Of a stretch of 64,000 bases of DNA, positions 47,217 to 58,647 are shown in pieces (position 1 is the stretch's first letter; every line of letters starts with the position of its first letter). The stretch spans positions 2,264,001 to 2,328,000 of the forward strand of contig JADLSH010000212.1 in NCBI GenBank assembly GCA_016169945.1, in the 5' to 3' direction. The position numbers were made by a program, and so were the translations under genes. A model generated the notes under the pieces. That model ran no database searches and had not been told where the DNA came from. It was given only the letters and a program-made list of their open reading frames with translations. Origin of the DNA: Trachythela sp. YZ-2020 (Eukaryota; Cnidaria; Anthozoa; Malacalcyonacea; Clavulariidae).

Positions 47217-49305
47217 TATTATTATTATTATTATTATTGAAACTTTATTTATACAGGATGAAAACCTTAGCAGTATAATTAAATACTGCTATCACTAAGG
47301 TCTTGTGCCTAATACTAAATAATATATGAAGCTAAATAGGATATGCTAATGAAGTAATATAAAATAACAACTACATCATAATTAGAAATACTAGATAAAA
47401 TCTAAAACTTGACGTCTAATAACTGTTCATTTGTTTAAGAGCACTTTTAAAATGTACAATGGAGTTCATCTGGCGAACATGCAAAGGCAATTTGGTAAAA
47501 CCCAGAGCCCCCTGGAAATAAAAACCTTTCCTGGCAATTTCTAACTTGACCTTTGGTAGCCGCAGACAATAATCGTAATTACGGGTAAATTGTTGATGAC
47601 TCATAGTTTGAAAATAGTCATTAAATGGTTCACATGAGAGGCCATTTAAAGATTTAAAAACCAATACAGCCGCGTTAAAAATACGTGTCGAGCAAAAGTC
47701 ACCTATTTTTAGATCATCGTTTTCAATATTTAGTCCGTTTGCTATAATTTTCTTTGCCGATTTTCCAAATTGACGAACTTTGATAACCATGATGCAGATA
47801 GATCCAAAGTTACCATGTCACAATATGTCATTAAAGGAGCAATCATGGACTGATAAATCATACGAGCCGACTGGACTGCCAAAGAAGATCGTATCTTTCC
47901 AAGAATTTGCAGTTTACTTGACGTTTTCTTGAAGGTTCGATGTAGATACTGGCCAAAATTAAGCGTTGGGTCTAACTTTACACGAAGATATACATATGAA
48001 GTGGTACTTCCGATTACATCACTTCCAATTTGAATATGCAGGAATGAATTTCCTTCCTTTGCAAGACGTCTTGCTGTACCAAAAACCATAGACTCCGTCT
48101 TATCTTTTTTAAGATTAACCAAGAGCTGATTCTTCTGTAACCACCGAGCAACTGCGTCCATATCTTCAGACATAGCTGCTTCAATATTTTTAATATCCTT
48201 TTGAGAGAAATAAATGACAGTGTCATCTGCATACATAATAACGTGAGAGTGTTTTAAAACCTTTGAGAAATCATCAATGTATATCAAAGACATAAGGGGC
48301 CCCAGAATGGAGCCGGATAATAAACCGGAACACTGTAATAAACCGGATAGCTATCCGATTTATAGTTATCATAGATCACGACTTGTTGTCTATTAAAGAA
48401 ATAGTCCGTAAACCAGTTAAGCTAGCGCTGGATGCCAAAAACACCGAGTGTCTCCAACTTTTTAATTAAAACGGCGTGGTGGCAAATGCCTTCCCGAGGA
48501 TTCTATTACAAGAAGGCGCTGTTCCCAATTCCATTTTCTGCCAAATAGAACTTCCCAGTATATTTAATGATTCTTTCAGTTTTTGAGCAATAGAAGAAAA
48601 GACCAAACCAAAGGCATTTGATATTTTACTTTTTGAGGTTGTCATACTGTCATCGTTAAGGTTAAAAGCGCGAGATGAATTGTAAGTGGTAGGCTTATTA
48701 GGATATATTTGTTTAATAGTTTTCCAAAATTGTCTGGGGTTATTCCTGTTGTCGTATAACAAATTTCGGTTAAAGGAATTATTTTCTTTTCGTAGCAAAT
48801 TATTTACTTGATTACGCTTCCTTTTATATGCAGCTCAATCGGAAGCAGACTTTGATTTTCTAGCTACTTTGAGTAAACTATCCCTCTCAAGCATTGCTTC
48901 CCGCAAGTTGTTTGTTAACCATGGACAATCCCTGCCGCGTACTTTATTTTGAATTTTGGGTGCATGGTGGTTAATATAGCTTTCAGGCGAATGTTATACA
49001 TTTGATGCCATGCGTCGTTCACGTCAGACTGCTCATAAACGCTATCCCATGGGGAATTTTTAATACTATTACACTAAGCAGAACGGTCATATCGAGCAAA
49101 ACACCGAGTTGTAATTATCCTAGCTTTAAATTTCGATGCATTAATTTTCCTTATGATTCCAACCATATCATGATCACTCAAATGGGCCGAGATAACTTTT
49201 GATTTAATTATTCTCTCGGGATTAGAAGAGAGAACAATATCAATTAACGATTGAGTTGACTTAGTTATTCTAGTGGTATTTTGAATGATTTGTACACTCA
49301 ATACT
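47217..49305 (-). pseudogene. CR1/jockey-like LINE, main part (endonuclease end, RT, 3' tail)
   Basis: Minus strand. From 49301 down: endonuclease C-terminus (NTTRITKSTQSLIDIVL, LSDHDMVGIIRKIN); pre-RT linker (48798-48466); RT with motif A damaged (..GKAF then a shift near 48475); a diverged palm; SGSILGPL near 48300; YADDTVIYF at 48200; thumb and C-terminus to 47416. The 3' UTR ends in (TAA)n at 47217-47238, the probable LINE tail. The endonuclease continues at 56932-57095 after the 7.6-kb insertion. Motif A loss, stops and shifts show it is inactive. Confidence 0.83.
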
Positions 49306-49684
49306 GAGTTTGACTAATAGTCGAGGATCGAGGGTAATAGGTCGAGGGCGAGGGTAATAGGTCGAGGGCGAGGGTATAATAGGTCGAGGGTCGAAAAATG
49401 CATGTCGAGGGTCGAAAATAGAAAAATATGGCGAGAGAAGTTCAAGAAATTGAAGAAATTTCTATATCTTTTTTATGAAAGAGGGGGCAAAATTCTAGAT
49501 ACTTTTCTTTAGTACCTATACGTATAACGTATATTTATCTATAGAATAAATTTATTTAATTATATATAACAGAATGTATCCCCTCTAAATTTCTCTATAA
49601 CAAAACAAATTCTCTTTAGGACGCACGCGTTTTCCCTTCGTCTTAGGTTTAGTGTGGCATGTATATACGTATTTCTAAATGCGG

Positions 49685-49815
49685 TCGGATGTTACACGGT
49701 GGTAAGCATTTTAGCGATAACTCGCAATGCTAATCGCAACAGAACCAATCAAATTTCGCATGACCTCATTTGCATTACGAGTTGTCGCTAAAATGTTGTC
49801 CCGTGTAACATCGCC
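49685..49815. mobile_element. hairpin MITE, ~130 bp
   Basis: ggatgttacacgg..gcattttagcga..ctcgcaatgc pairs with gcattacgag..tcgctaaaatg..ccgtgtaacatc. Loop about 40 bp. Nested near the left end of the 7.6-kb element. Confidence 0.7.
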
Positions 49816-50726
49816 TTAATCAGAAAGCGTTTTCAACAAATTTCTCAGTGGCAATTCTATTCGTAACTATTTCATGTGGCAATAACTTGTCTCTGTTTTT
49901 CATCAAGTGAATTGAATAGAACATTGTCTATTAAACACAACTCCATTAAAGGCGGGATTTTTTCGTTTTATGTGCAGTGAAGATGGGTGGTAGTAGGTGT
50001 TGGAGAAGTCGTAACTGTATACAAGTAGGCCATATCATGGATGTGGCGTAGTTTTCTCTTAGCATGGCTAAAGGCGTGCTCCAAGAGGAAGGCTTCTTTT
50101 TATGACCAATGTCTTCATCGCAAATAAAATCCATTCGGTCATTGCCGCCTTTCTGCGAGAGAAGCCAAATTCAATTCAATTTGATGGTGACAATGTAATT
50201 ACTGTTACTATTATTTCACACTATTAATGCTTTTGAAATAACCTCAATTTTGAAAGCTAAAATATTTTAGATAGATTTTATGTTGTAACAGGTATCTTTT
50301 AAAACCAACCCTACGGCTACGTTGACAATGCGAACATGAATGATACAGTTTGAACGTGATTTACGCTTGTAAATCAAGGATGAAAATACAAATCTCTCTG
50401 GAATACAATTTATTAGAGGGGCACGGGCACACGGCAAGCTTATATACTTTCATGCATCCTACTCATGCTTCATGAGAGTTGATGAGATCATGAGAGTTGC
50501 AAACAACTATTGTCAGCACTACCGTTTTGCACGTTCTTAGAGCTAGCTTAACAAAATATCGCGTTATATATAACAAGAGTTTATAACAAGAAAAGCTAAG
50601 AGGAAAATTAAAACTATACGTATCAGAATATTAAGATAAATTAAATTCTTATGGCTCCGTTTCGTGCGCCATATACAGTAGGCGTAGGAAGCAAATATAA
50701 AATAAAAAATACTACACTTACATCAT

Positions 50727-50883
50727 AACGATTGCTTTCCAAGTACTCGAACACAATATTCTGTACGGTCATAGGCGACAACCCCAACTCAAAACCAGCA
50801 GCCGAATAAAAACATAGCCCATCGCCGGGAGGATCATACGAAATTCTAAGACCAGCCTCTTCCAGGGCATCTTTTAATACCAT
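50727..50883 (-). CDS. OTU-like cysteine protease exon, partial
   Basis: Minus-strand exon starting at an ATG (50883) and ending at a canonical donor (gat|gtaagt). It reads about 52 codons with DPPGDGLCFYSAAG, resembling the catalytic D-G-x-C-x-x box of OTU-family deubiquitinases, followed by NIVFEYLESNRYD, as in the OTU helix after the cysteine. The histidine-bearing C-terminal part is not found nearby. OTU domains occur in several large DNA transposons, including some Mutator-like elements, which would suit its position inside the 7.6-kb element; this is inference. Confidence 0.5.
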
Positions 50884-51266
50884 GGACTAGTGGGGCATTT
50901 GCCCCACTGGGCCCCTTCCTCTACCCCACCACTGAAGAAAAAAAATGGCTTATTGCCCCAAAGCAAGGGCCCTAGTCAATAGGACATGTATCGAGTTATT
51001 CGAGTAAATGAGTTTAACATTGATGAGAATTAAGTTTTAAATCCATATAATTTTTTTTATCCTTTTATGTTCATAATGTGAATGTTACCGAAATCTTAAA
51101 CTCAGGTAATATTTTATGTCGTATGACAACCTATCAGGAATTTTCAGGAATTAATTTTGGTAACCTGTGGCGCGCATGCACTTTGCCCATTTATTTTTAT
51201 ACTTGTGGCATGTCGAAGCTTCGTAGCCAAAATTTGTGATTATAATAGCTAAAATTTAAATTCATA

Positions 51267-53555
51267 ATGAAGAGATCAATCAAATCCGGTCATCAAAAGC
51301 GGGTCGAAAGCAAGAGAAAGGCGCTACAACAGTCGGCAAATGCTCCAGGGCAACGATCTTTGTTTGAAATGTTCAGATCAACAACAACAAATAGCAGTAC
51401 TACAACTAATACAGAAAGCGAATGCATCGGTACAGTTGAGGAAAGACCAAGTGAAATCATGGAGTCTTCAGGTGAGAAATCACAACATGTTGAACTTCCT
51501 GATCCTGTACCTGTCATGGTCTTTGTTGAAAGCGATACTGAAGCAAAGGAAACTACGAACACTTCAAATGAAAATTGTGAAAATATTGCAACTGTATCAA
51601 CGTCAAAGTCTGATTCTAAAAATTCCAACGACTGGTATAGGGGGATGAAACTAGATGTCGACTGGTTGCTAGACGCTGCAAAGTGCCTAGTGTTGAAGAA
51701 AGAAATAAAGGATAAAAGAAAGAGACCAACTGTTACATGCTTATTATGTAACAAGTACGAACTGCAGGTGCGAAAGATGACCTCGAATTGTCAGTTACCA
51801 ATAGCACACGGTGTGCGTGTTGATGGAAAAGACAGACTTAAACATGTTGTTGATCACATGGATGGGATGCTGATTTTGTACCTTTTGATCCATCAGCTTC
51901 CTGTTATCACTATAGAGATCCAATGCTTTATGCTGAAATAAGAAACATCATCGCAAAACTAGAAATGAAAAAAGTTGCACAATTGTTAAAAGACTGCTTG
52001 TGTTACTCATTGCAGATTGATGGAAGTGCTGACAAGCAGCAAGTTGATTCCAAGTTTATAACTGCTCGGTATGTGCCATGTGATGAAGTCAGTGTTAAAC
52101 AGTGTTTCTTGGTATTGCAAGTAATGACTTAGGAGGAGCTGACGGGCTTTTAGATTATTTCACCACATGTATTGAAAACATTGGCATAGACACTGATAAA
52201 TTGGTTGGAGTTACCACTGATGGAGAAAATGCAAATACTGGGAAAAATGCTGGTTTATGGAAGCTTCTGCAAGAGTATATTGGAAGAGATATTCTGACAA
52301 TTTGGTGTGTCTGCCATCGATCTGATTTGGCACTTGAATCAGTTCAGGCTGAGGTTCCTGAACTCACAATATGGATGTCCAATGTTCTTGCTGTTGCAAC
52401 ATTCTTTCGAACACCCCCTCGCAGGACAAAACTGCTTCATAAGGTTTGCTTCATGTTGTATTTTGTGCATTTAATTAATATACACTATTTTCCAAATCTT
52501 CTTTTCGTTGGAAGGTTGAGTATGCTGATTATTGACACTGTTTTCTATCATTATTGCTAGTATTTAAATCTGGTCTTTGTTCCATGCATTCAATTTTCTG
52601 AATAAGTTGAAGAAAAGTGCCTTTCCTTTCCCATACATTTTGATGTCAGATTTGCTGAGCACACAAGAAATCTACTGAATGCTGTACTGCATAACCTGGA
52701 TGCTGCAAGGAAAGTTTGGCAGGATATGGTAGATGGCGCAATAGAATGCTTGTGGCAATAGTACGATTACAAAGACTTGCTTGTTAAAGCGCCTTGTTTT
52801 TTCTTTGTACTCTTTACTGTAGGTATGGCTCACAGCTGTCATGTTTGATCTCTACACAATCTTTAAGACATTACAGAAGTTGTTTCAGAAATCAAACTTG
52901 ATTCTTCCAGATGTGTTAACAGCAAAAAATTCTGCTCTGCAGAACTTGAGGATTATGAAAGACATACCAGTTCCAGGTGGTAAGGAGGAGCTGAATTTGG
53001 AGTTGCAAGAAAAGGATAAAGAGCAAGGTAGACCTGTGAGACGAACCAGTACAGCACATCAATTTGTGACAAGCCGAAACAGAAATAGCAATGCTATAAG
53101 AAATGAAATTGTGCAGTCAGCCATCAATTTTGCAACGCATGAACACAGAAAATGATGGCACAGTTGAGAGTTTGATTAGTATTCTAGATGCATCTTCATC
53201 TAAGGACTTAATTTTAGCCAGTAGAAATCTGGTTTCTTCGATTCTTGGACAAAGCTGCCTGTCAGATTTTGTCAGTGATGTTTGCAAGTCATGGAACAAC
53301 CTGGCCAAAATTGAGCATGTTGAGGTGGAAGACATTGGAACTACGTATGCTCTTCGCCATAGGAAAATGATACAGGCAAGTACTGGTTTGCTTAAGAAAT
53401 TTCTAGCATCTTTTCTTACCCTTGTCCCTCACAGCATGGCAACTGAGCGAGTTGTTTCCCATTATAACAATGTGAAGACATCGGGCAGGTCTTCACTTAA
53501 TCCTGAGACAATAAATGAATGGAAAGGGTGCATCCTTTTTTGACCAAAGACCGGT
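51267..53555 (+). pseudogene. hAT-like transposase (KIAA1586/ZMYM6-type), broken
   Basis: The first segment (51267-51865) has a basic start, a Ser/Thr-rich stretch, WLLDAAKCLVLKKE and a CLLCNKY zinc-finger remnant. After a shift near 51868 it continues DPMLYAEIRN..LQIDGSADKQQVDSKF, then after another shift near 52100 FLGIASNDLGGADGLLDYF and GVTTDGENANTGKNAGLWKLL, and WCVCHRSDLAL at 52310, the RNase H-like core of this hAT group. Intron-like gaps follow (about 52455-52608 and 52728-52823). The last part (52824-53543) ends in MATERVVSHYNNVKTSGR, the C-terminal dimerisation region. A third shift lies near 53140. At least three shifts mean it is not functional as read. The relatives are domesticated or transposon-borne hAT proteins. 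Confidence 0.8.
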
Positions 53556-53903
53556 GGTGTCAGAGTTCTTAACTTCGAAAGAAAGAAGAAACCGAGAGCC
53601 CTGTGAAGAACTGTACAAACAAAGGGAATTTGTGAAACATTTCTTCAAGCAAGAATCCGGATGTCTGTGATTCACAGCAACGATAGTATATCTTATATAA
53701 TTAGTATGATACTTTTTAAATAAAAAGATTTGTTGGTGAGCATACTTAAACTTATGTTAATTAAATTATCACAAATTGCACTCAGATTTCTTTGAAATAG
53801 TGTTCTCAAAATTCAGGAAATGCTCCTTCAAAGACCCATATTTCAGAAATTTCCTGAGGGCATGTCCCCAAACCATAGATATAATAAACCATAGTTAATA
53901 GAG

Positions 53904-55931
53904 ACAATAAACCTAGATTGCTGACTCATACGTAGCCGATGCGTGACCTGCATGATAAATCCAAGATGGCCGCCATTCATGGCAAAAAGACTATAAACTC
54001 TACGGGGAAATCCATATTTTTTGCATTTTGCGTCGTCCCAGTGTTTCGAATTCACTTCGATCAAACTTTTTTGGCAATAACTACTTATCGTGAAGGTTTT
54101 AGACGCAAACTGGACAGCTGGGGATGAATTGATGTAAAAATATCGCTCGCCGAAATTTGTACGAAATCGTCACTTGGTCAGTTTGAGTGAATTACTCTGG
54201 TTTAGAGTATTTTATAAAGGACATTTGTGGTTTTCAAGGCCAAAAACGTATACCTTGAAGGTTTTAGATGCAGAATGGACCGTTTGGGATGAATTATATT
54301 AAAATGTCGCTCGCCGAAGCTTGACATGAAAGTGTCACTTGCTCAGCTCGAGTCATTTACTGCAGACAAGTACTTTAAATGTACTTGGTTTAATACATTT
54401 AGTGATCAGATATTTTGAGGAATATTCGGAACATTACTTAGAGGATAAAAGCAGTATTTAAAAGTTAAGTCCACTGTTAACTGATGCCAAATATCACCTA
54501 GAGGTAAAATTTGACACACAAACATGGTATGTGTGCAATGCAGCCTATTTGAACTCACTGTATGAAATGGCAGACAGCATTACTCATGAAAGGAAGAATT
54601 CTGAACATTATATTGATTAGGCTTTTCCCGGGGAGATCATGAGACCAGACTGGGTAATATATGGCAGGTTTCGACAAGGAAACATTTATACAGCAGGGAA
54701 AAATTCAAGTGTGACAGTGTGTAGTGTTCAAAATTGTGGCAAGTGCACTGCAAATTTGAGTGTTGTTTCTGATTTTCAGTATTGTTTTAAAACATTTAAC
54801 TTAACATTTAACAATACAGTAACAGTGTGCAACCTGTTCATGTACTGAAAAATATCAAGTATGCATCGGCCAGACTTTCCATGGTGGTCTTGAAATATAA
54901 ACCTCTATAAAATAAATTATGTTCATTAAACTTAACAGTTTCATGTATGCTTGGATGAAATCCGTACATTGTTATACTACTAATATATTAATCCTTCAAG
55001 TAATTAATGGCAAATTTTCCTACTTTGTTGAACATCAATAAAATGCATGTCCAAAACTAACATCTAGTGACATGTCATCTAGTGAGAATGAATGTCCAGA
55101 TTAGCAATATGTTAGTGTTTTCTATTTATGGTTATTTTTAACACGACATTTAGTAAGCTATATTTTCCAAGGCTATCCAGGAGGAATTGCTCGATGAGCC
55201 CCAGATTTAAGTGAGCCCCAAAAATACTATAAAAGGAAACAAAAACTGGGGAAAGAAGTCAGAGGGTTGTAAGAGGTGGGGGCGGGACCATAATCTCATT
55301 TTCCATTCCCAATTTTAATTGCTATTTTTATTGCTTTTTGTAATCCCAGTCGTCTCAGCAAGTAAAGCCTGTTACAGACATTACTTTTATCGTCTAAGTA
55401 ATGTTCCGAATATTCCTCAAAATATCTAATGACTAAATGTATTAAACCAAGTACATTTAAAGTACTTGTCTGCAGTAAAGTACTCGAGCTGAGCAAGCGA
55501 CATTTTCATGTCAAGCTTCGGCGAGCGATATTTTGATATAATTCATCCCTAACGGTCCATTCTGCATCCAAAGCCTTCAAGGTATACGTCTTTGGCCTTG
55601 AAAACCACAAATGTCCTTTATATAATACTCTAAACCAGAGTAATTCACTCAAACTGACCAAATGACGATTTCGTACAAATTTCGGCGAGCGATATTTTTA
55701 CATCAATTCATCCCCAGCTGTCCAGTTTGCGTCTAAGACCTTCACGATAAGTAGTTATTGCCAAAAAAGTTTGATCGAAGTGAATTCGAAACACTGGGAC
55801 AACGCAAAATGCCAAAAATATGGATTTCCCCATAGAGTTTATAGTCTTTTTGCCCTGAATGGCGGCCATCTTGGATTTATCATACAGGTCACGCATCGGC
55901 TACGTATGAGTCAGCAATCTAGGTTTATTGT
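53904..55931. mobile_element. 2-kb fold-back element with ~560-bp arms
   Basis: Left arm 53904-54460 and right arm 55378-55931 are inverted copies with only scattered differences. Shared blocks include caataaacctagattgctga, caagatggccgccattca and two ggcgagcgat-containing sub-blocks. The 900-bp loop holds a coding-like plus-strand segment at about 54463-54650. Nested inside the 7.6-kb element. Confidence 0.85.
54463..54848 (+). other. coding-like segment in the fold-back loop
   Basis: A plus-strand reading (LTDAKYHLEVKFDTQTWYV, then YEMADSITHERKNSEHYID) runs to a stop near 54619 and is followed by a 69-codon frame (54639-54848) with RPDWVIYGRFRQGN and a CSVQNCGKC cluster. It looks like a decayed gene piece carried between the arms. 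No family recognised. Confidence 0.3.
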
Positions 55932-56931
55932 ATCTATGCCCCAAACCCACCTTGGTGTTCGCGTTCTATCCAGGGGGAAGGGCAAAAGAAAATGGGCTGG
56001 GCCTTTTGGTAGTTTTGCCCCACTACTGAAGAATCCTTAAAAGATGCCCTGGCCTCTTCTATTCTGCTTTGAAGTACTTCCATTTTTGCTAGTTTTAATA
56101 AACTACAAGGATGCGGCAACTGAATAGAAACTTTGTGCGTACTCACTGTATACTGCGTCAACCAGAACTCGATCGCAAGTAAGGCTCGAATTAAAATTTT
56201 TCGCAAGTTTTAATCCAGGACTAAATATGCAAATCCCGACATCCGGCACGAAACTTCAGTGTTACGGGTATATCATTTTGCTGCGATTTTGTTGTATTGA
56301 TTAACGGCAAAATGTCTGGATAAAGGTTTGAACTGGGTTTATATTACCCAGCCCTCCATAGAATGCAGATAGATAAATTAGCTAGAATATAGTTACTTGT
56401 ATTTAAAACGTCGCGCAGTATTAGAATTCACGCAGACCGTGCGAAAAACGTTTACTGCCGTAACATGCGCGAAAGATAATCCGTGTGTGAATGTTTGCCA
56501 CGGTGACACAAAATATTGATAGTTAGGAATCTAATTAGAATTTATTCTATAGGACATGCATGTATAATATTTATTTCCATGTCCATTGTCCAAATTGAAA
56601 CTGCGCGAAAATATCGCATCAGTATTGTTATACGTATATGTACTAAAGAAAAGTATCTAGAATTTGCCCCCTCTTTCATAAAGATCTAGAAAGATATAAA
56701 AATTTTGCCCCCTCTTTCATAAAAAAGATATAGAGATTTCTTCAATTTCTTGAACTTCTCTCGCCATATTATTCTATTTTCGACCCTCGACATGCATTTT
56801 TCGACCCTCGACATTCTACCCTCGCCCTCGACCTATTATACCCTCGCCCTCGACCTATTATACCCTCGCCCTCGACCTATTACCCTCGCGCTCGACCTAT
56901 TTCCCTCGACCCTCGAATATTAGTCAAACTC

Positions 56932-57095
56932 CTAAATACTTGCTTCAGCTCTCTTTTACAGCTTGACTCAAGAAAGTTGCAATTTAGATCTCCAAGTACT
57001 AGTAGAATCTCCTTTTTCTCATCAGACACAACATTCAAAACTTCATCCAGTTTATCATTAAAATCACTATCTGTATATTTCTGCTTTTAACGACA
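56932..57095 (-). pseudogene. LINE endonuclease fragment (5' part of the split LINE)
   Basis: Minus-strand reading YTDSDFNDKLDEVLNVVSDE, then ILLVLGDLNCNFLE, the G-D-[FL]-N box of apurinic-type endonucleases, and CKRELKQVF just before the insertion. The continuation is at 49305 (SVQIIQNTTRIT..). The LINE's 5' end is lost beyond about 57095. Confidence 0.8.
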
Positions 57096-57890
57096 ACTTG
57101 TTGTACGAGTTTCGACCATGCGCGTTTCATGCATAGAGGAAGAGCTTTCTTCATTATTTAAATTGTCTTCACTGTCAGAAGTGCTGGCCAATATAGCCGA
57201 AACTACGGCAGATACGTGCAGAAACCTTATATCCCACTGTTCGCTATACGACTCTCGTGTACGTGGTCAAAAAAGGCGAACAATGCCACTTGAAAAAGCA
57301 CATTTACATTATTGTCACGTACGCCATATTTGTTTATATTTTGAAGTACCGCGGGTTCCACGCAATATCTAAAGTTCGCGTCCCACATAGGAAGAACGTA
57401 ACCCAAGACATTAAACCATGGGAAGCCACCAACGTATTCTATTCTAAATATCCTGTACACTGTCCTATCCATTAAGATGCATTAAATATGCTCTTTTATA
57501 CAAATTTTGTAGCTGGATAAACTTCTTAAATACCCGTAAAGACTCAGTAATGACTTGCAGCCTAACAACGCATAGCGACGCAGAATTGTGTTTGTTTCTA
57601 ACGCCAAATAGTAGTCCCAAAGGCGCAGGACCAAATTGCATAATTAATGTTCTCAGCTTATTTTATGCTAATGATCCTGCTGACCCTCTGCTCACTCTTT
57701 GCTCACCATCTGCTCACCATCTGCTCACCCCTTGCTCACCCTCAAAAATCCTGATCGAAAATTACCTACTATACTATTAAGAAGTTTGCTTTTTATAGGC
57801 ATTATAAGTGCTTTGTATCTTTTCTAAATACTCAGTGATTCCGTAATACCTTGATGGGTTAAACACTATTTGAATTTATTGTAAATACAG
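57096..57890. other. no gene seen; short ctcacc-rich repeat
   Basis: About 800 bp before the kinase exon. 57675-57740 is a short tandem of tgctcaccatc-type 10-13-bp units (about five). The open frames here are unrecognised. Confidence 0.4.
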
Positions 57891-58158
57891 GAACCTCGAC
57901 CACAAGAATGTTGTAAAATTTCACGGACGAACTTTCCAACATGATGGCGATGACACGAGAGTAATATTTCTCATGGAGCTTTGTAAGGAAAATTTGAAGT
58001 CGTTTCTGGATCACAATCAAGATCATATTCCAGCATATACAAGAACAAGCCAGGCTGTCAATGGGATGATCAAATGGGCCAAAGATGTTGCGTCGGGGCT
58101 TGAATATCTGCACGATCACGACATTGTTCATCGTGATTTGAAACCCGAAAACATTCTT
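57891..58158 (+). CDS. internal exon of the protein kinase gene (middle of kinase domain)
   Basis: Flanked by acceptor gtaaatacag and donor gtaagt. One leading base plus 89 codons are fully open. It reads NLDHKNVVKFHGRTF (alphaC end to beta4), VIFLMELCKENLKSFL (beta5 and hinge), WAKDVASGLEYLH (alphaE) and VHRDLKPENIL (catalytic loop with Asp, Lys and Asn, of the Ser/Thr type). The exon ends in phase 0 just before the strand leading to the DFG motif. Its phase and content fit exon 10262-11386 exactly. I could not find the DFG exon before 64000, so the gene continues past the window or its next exon is hidden among later repeats. Confidence 0.9.
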
Positions 58159-58385
58159 GTAAGTATCGAAATATTATTGATTTTTTTCTCGGTGTATTGC
58201 TATTGATATTTTTCGGATTTCCTGAAATCTTATTGATTGCGTTATTGTAGCGAAAATTCTCAATGTAAAAGTTTGAATGCAGCCATAGGGTCATAAATGC
58301 AATTTTAAGCTTTGTGAAATTGACAATTTTTCCCACGTTTTTGACCTAATTATTATTTCATACGGAGACCTCGCATCTCTTTGAC

Positions 58386-58647
58386 CTAATTTCTAAGCCT
58401 TAATTTTCTCAATTTGAATAAATGGTCAATAGTAGTAGCAAGAATATTTAAAAGTGATCTTGCCACAATATCCAAAGTTTCACTCATCTTGTCCTGATTT
58501 ATTGGTAGTGTGATAATGTTTGTGTCGTGTATGAGCTTCCACCTGTGATAATTGTCATTCCATTCAAACGTTGGACAGATGATGATGACAAAGGGAAACT
58601 TTTTAACAAACTCCTCTCCAAACATTTTTAACAACAAGTGTGGCTTA
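58386..58647 (-). pseudogene. P-loop ATPase-like fragment
   Basis: About 87 minus-strand codons. It begins GKPHLLLKM, resembling the end of a Walker A loop with a broken T/S, then FPFVIIICPTFEWNDNYHRW, a hydrophobic strand and a CPT box seen in packaging-type or FtsK/HerA-like ATPases of large selfish elements. The start is cut by a TIR element at 58648, and no Walker B is visible after DTNIITLPINQ. It could come from a Polinton-like element or a virus-like insertion. Identification is tentative. Confidence 0.35.

Larger units (their letters stand above)
49306..56931. mobile_element. 7.6-kb TIR element with GAGGG-rich tandem ends
   Basis: Terminal inverted repeats of about 240-290 bp (49306-49540 and 56640-56931) begin GAGTTTGACTAAT. 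They contain tandem units of gtcgagggcgagggtaata, then a shared block (ggcgagagaagttcaagaaa, and a Gln/poly-A-like gaaagagggggcaaa). The flanks are CTCAATACT and CTAAATACT, 8 of 9 bases alike. The insertion splits the endonuclease of the minus-strand LINE, and removing it with one flank copy rejoins the LINE in frame. Contents: a hairpin, an OTU-like exon (50727-50883, minus), a broken hAT-like transposase gene (51267-53555, plus) and a nested 2-kb fold-back. A 9-bp duplication would fit a Mutator-like element; 8 bp would fit hAT. The terminus is not a classic hAT end. Confidence 0.8.
11387..57890 (+). other. inferred 46.5-kb intron of the kinase gene
   Basis: The donor at 11387 (ag|gtac) leaves two codon bases. 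The acceptor at 57890 (gtaaatacag|g) supplies the third, and the combined reading runs EEEMLR into NLDHKNVVKFHG, the expected alphaC-to-beta4 sequence of a kinase. Both exons are on the plus strand and no competing kinase sequence lies between. Nearly all of this interval is transposable elements and satellites. Confidence 0.75.

Noticed and set aside
50840..56060. agggcatcttttaa block on opposite strands at 50860 and 56045 as a further inverted repeat
   Set aside because: Only about 20-30 bases match convincingly; the extended similarity is too weak to call.
49306..56931. Assigning the element firmly to Mutator or hAT
   Set aside because: The flanks differ by one base and can be read as 8 or 9 bp, and the only transposase-like gene inside is broken and may be a passenger.
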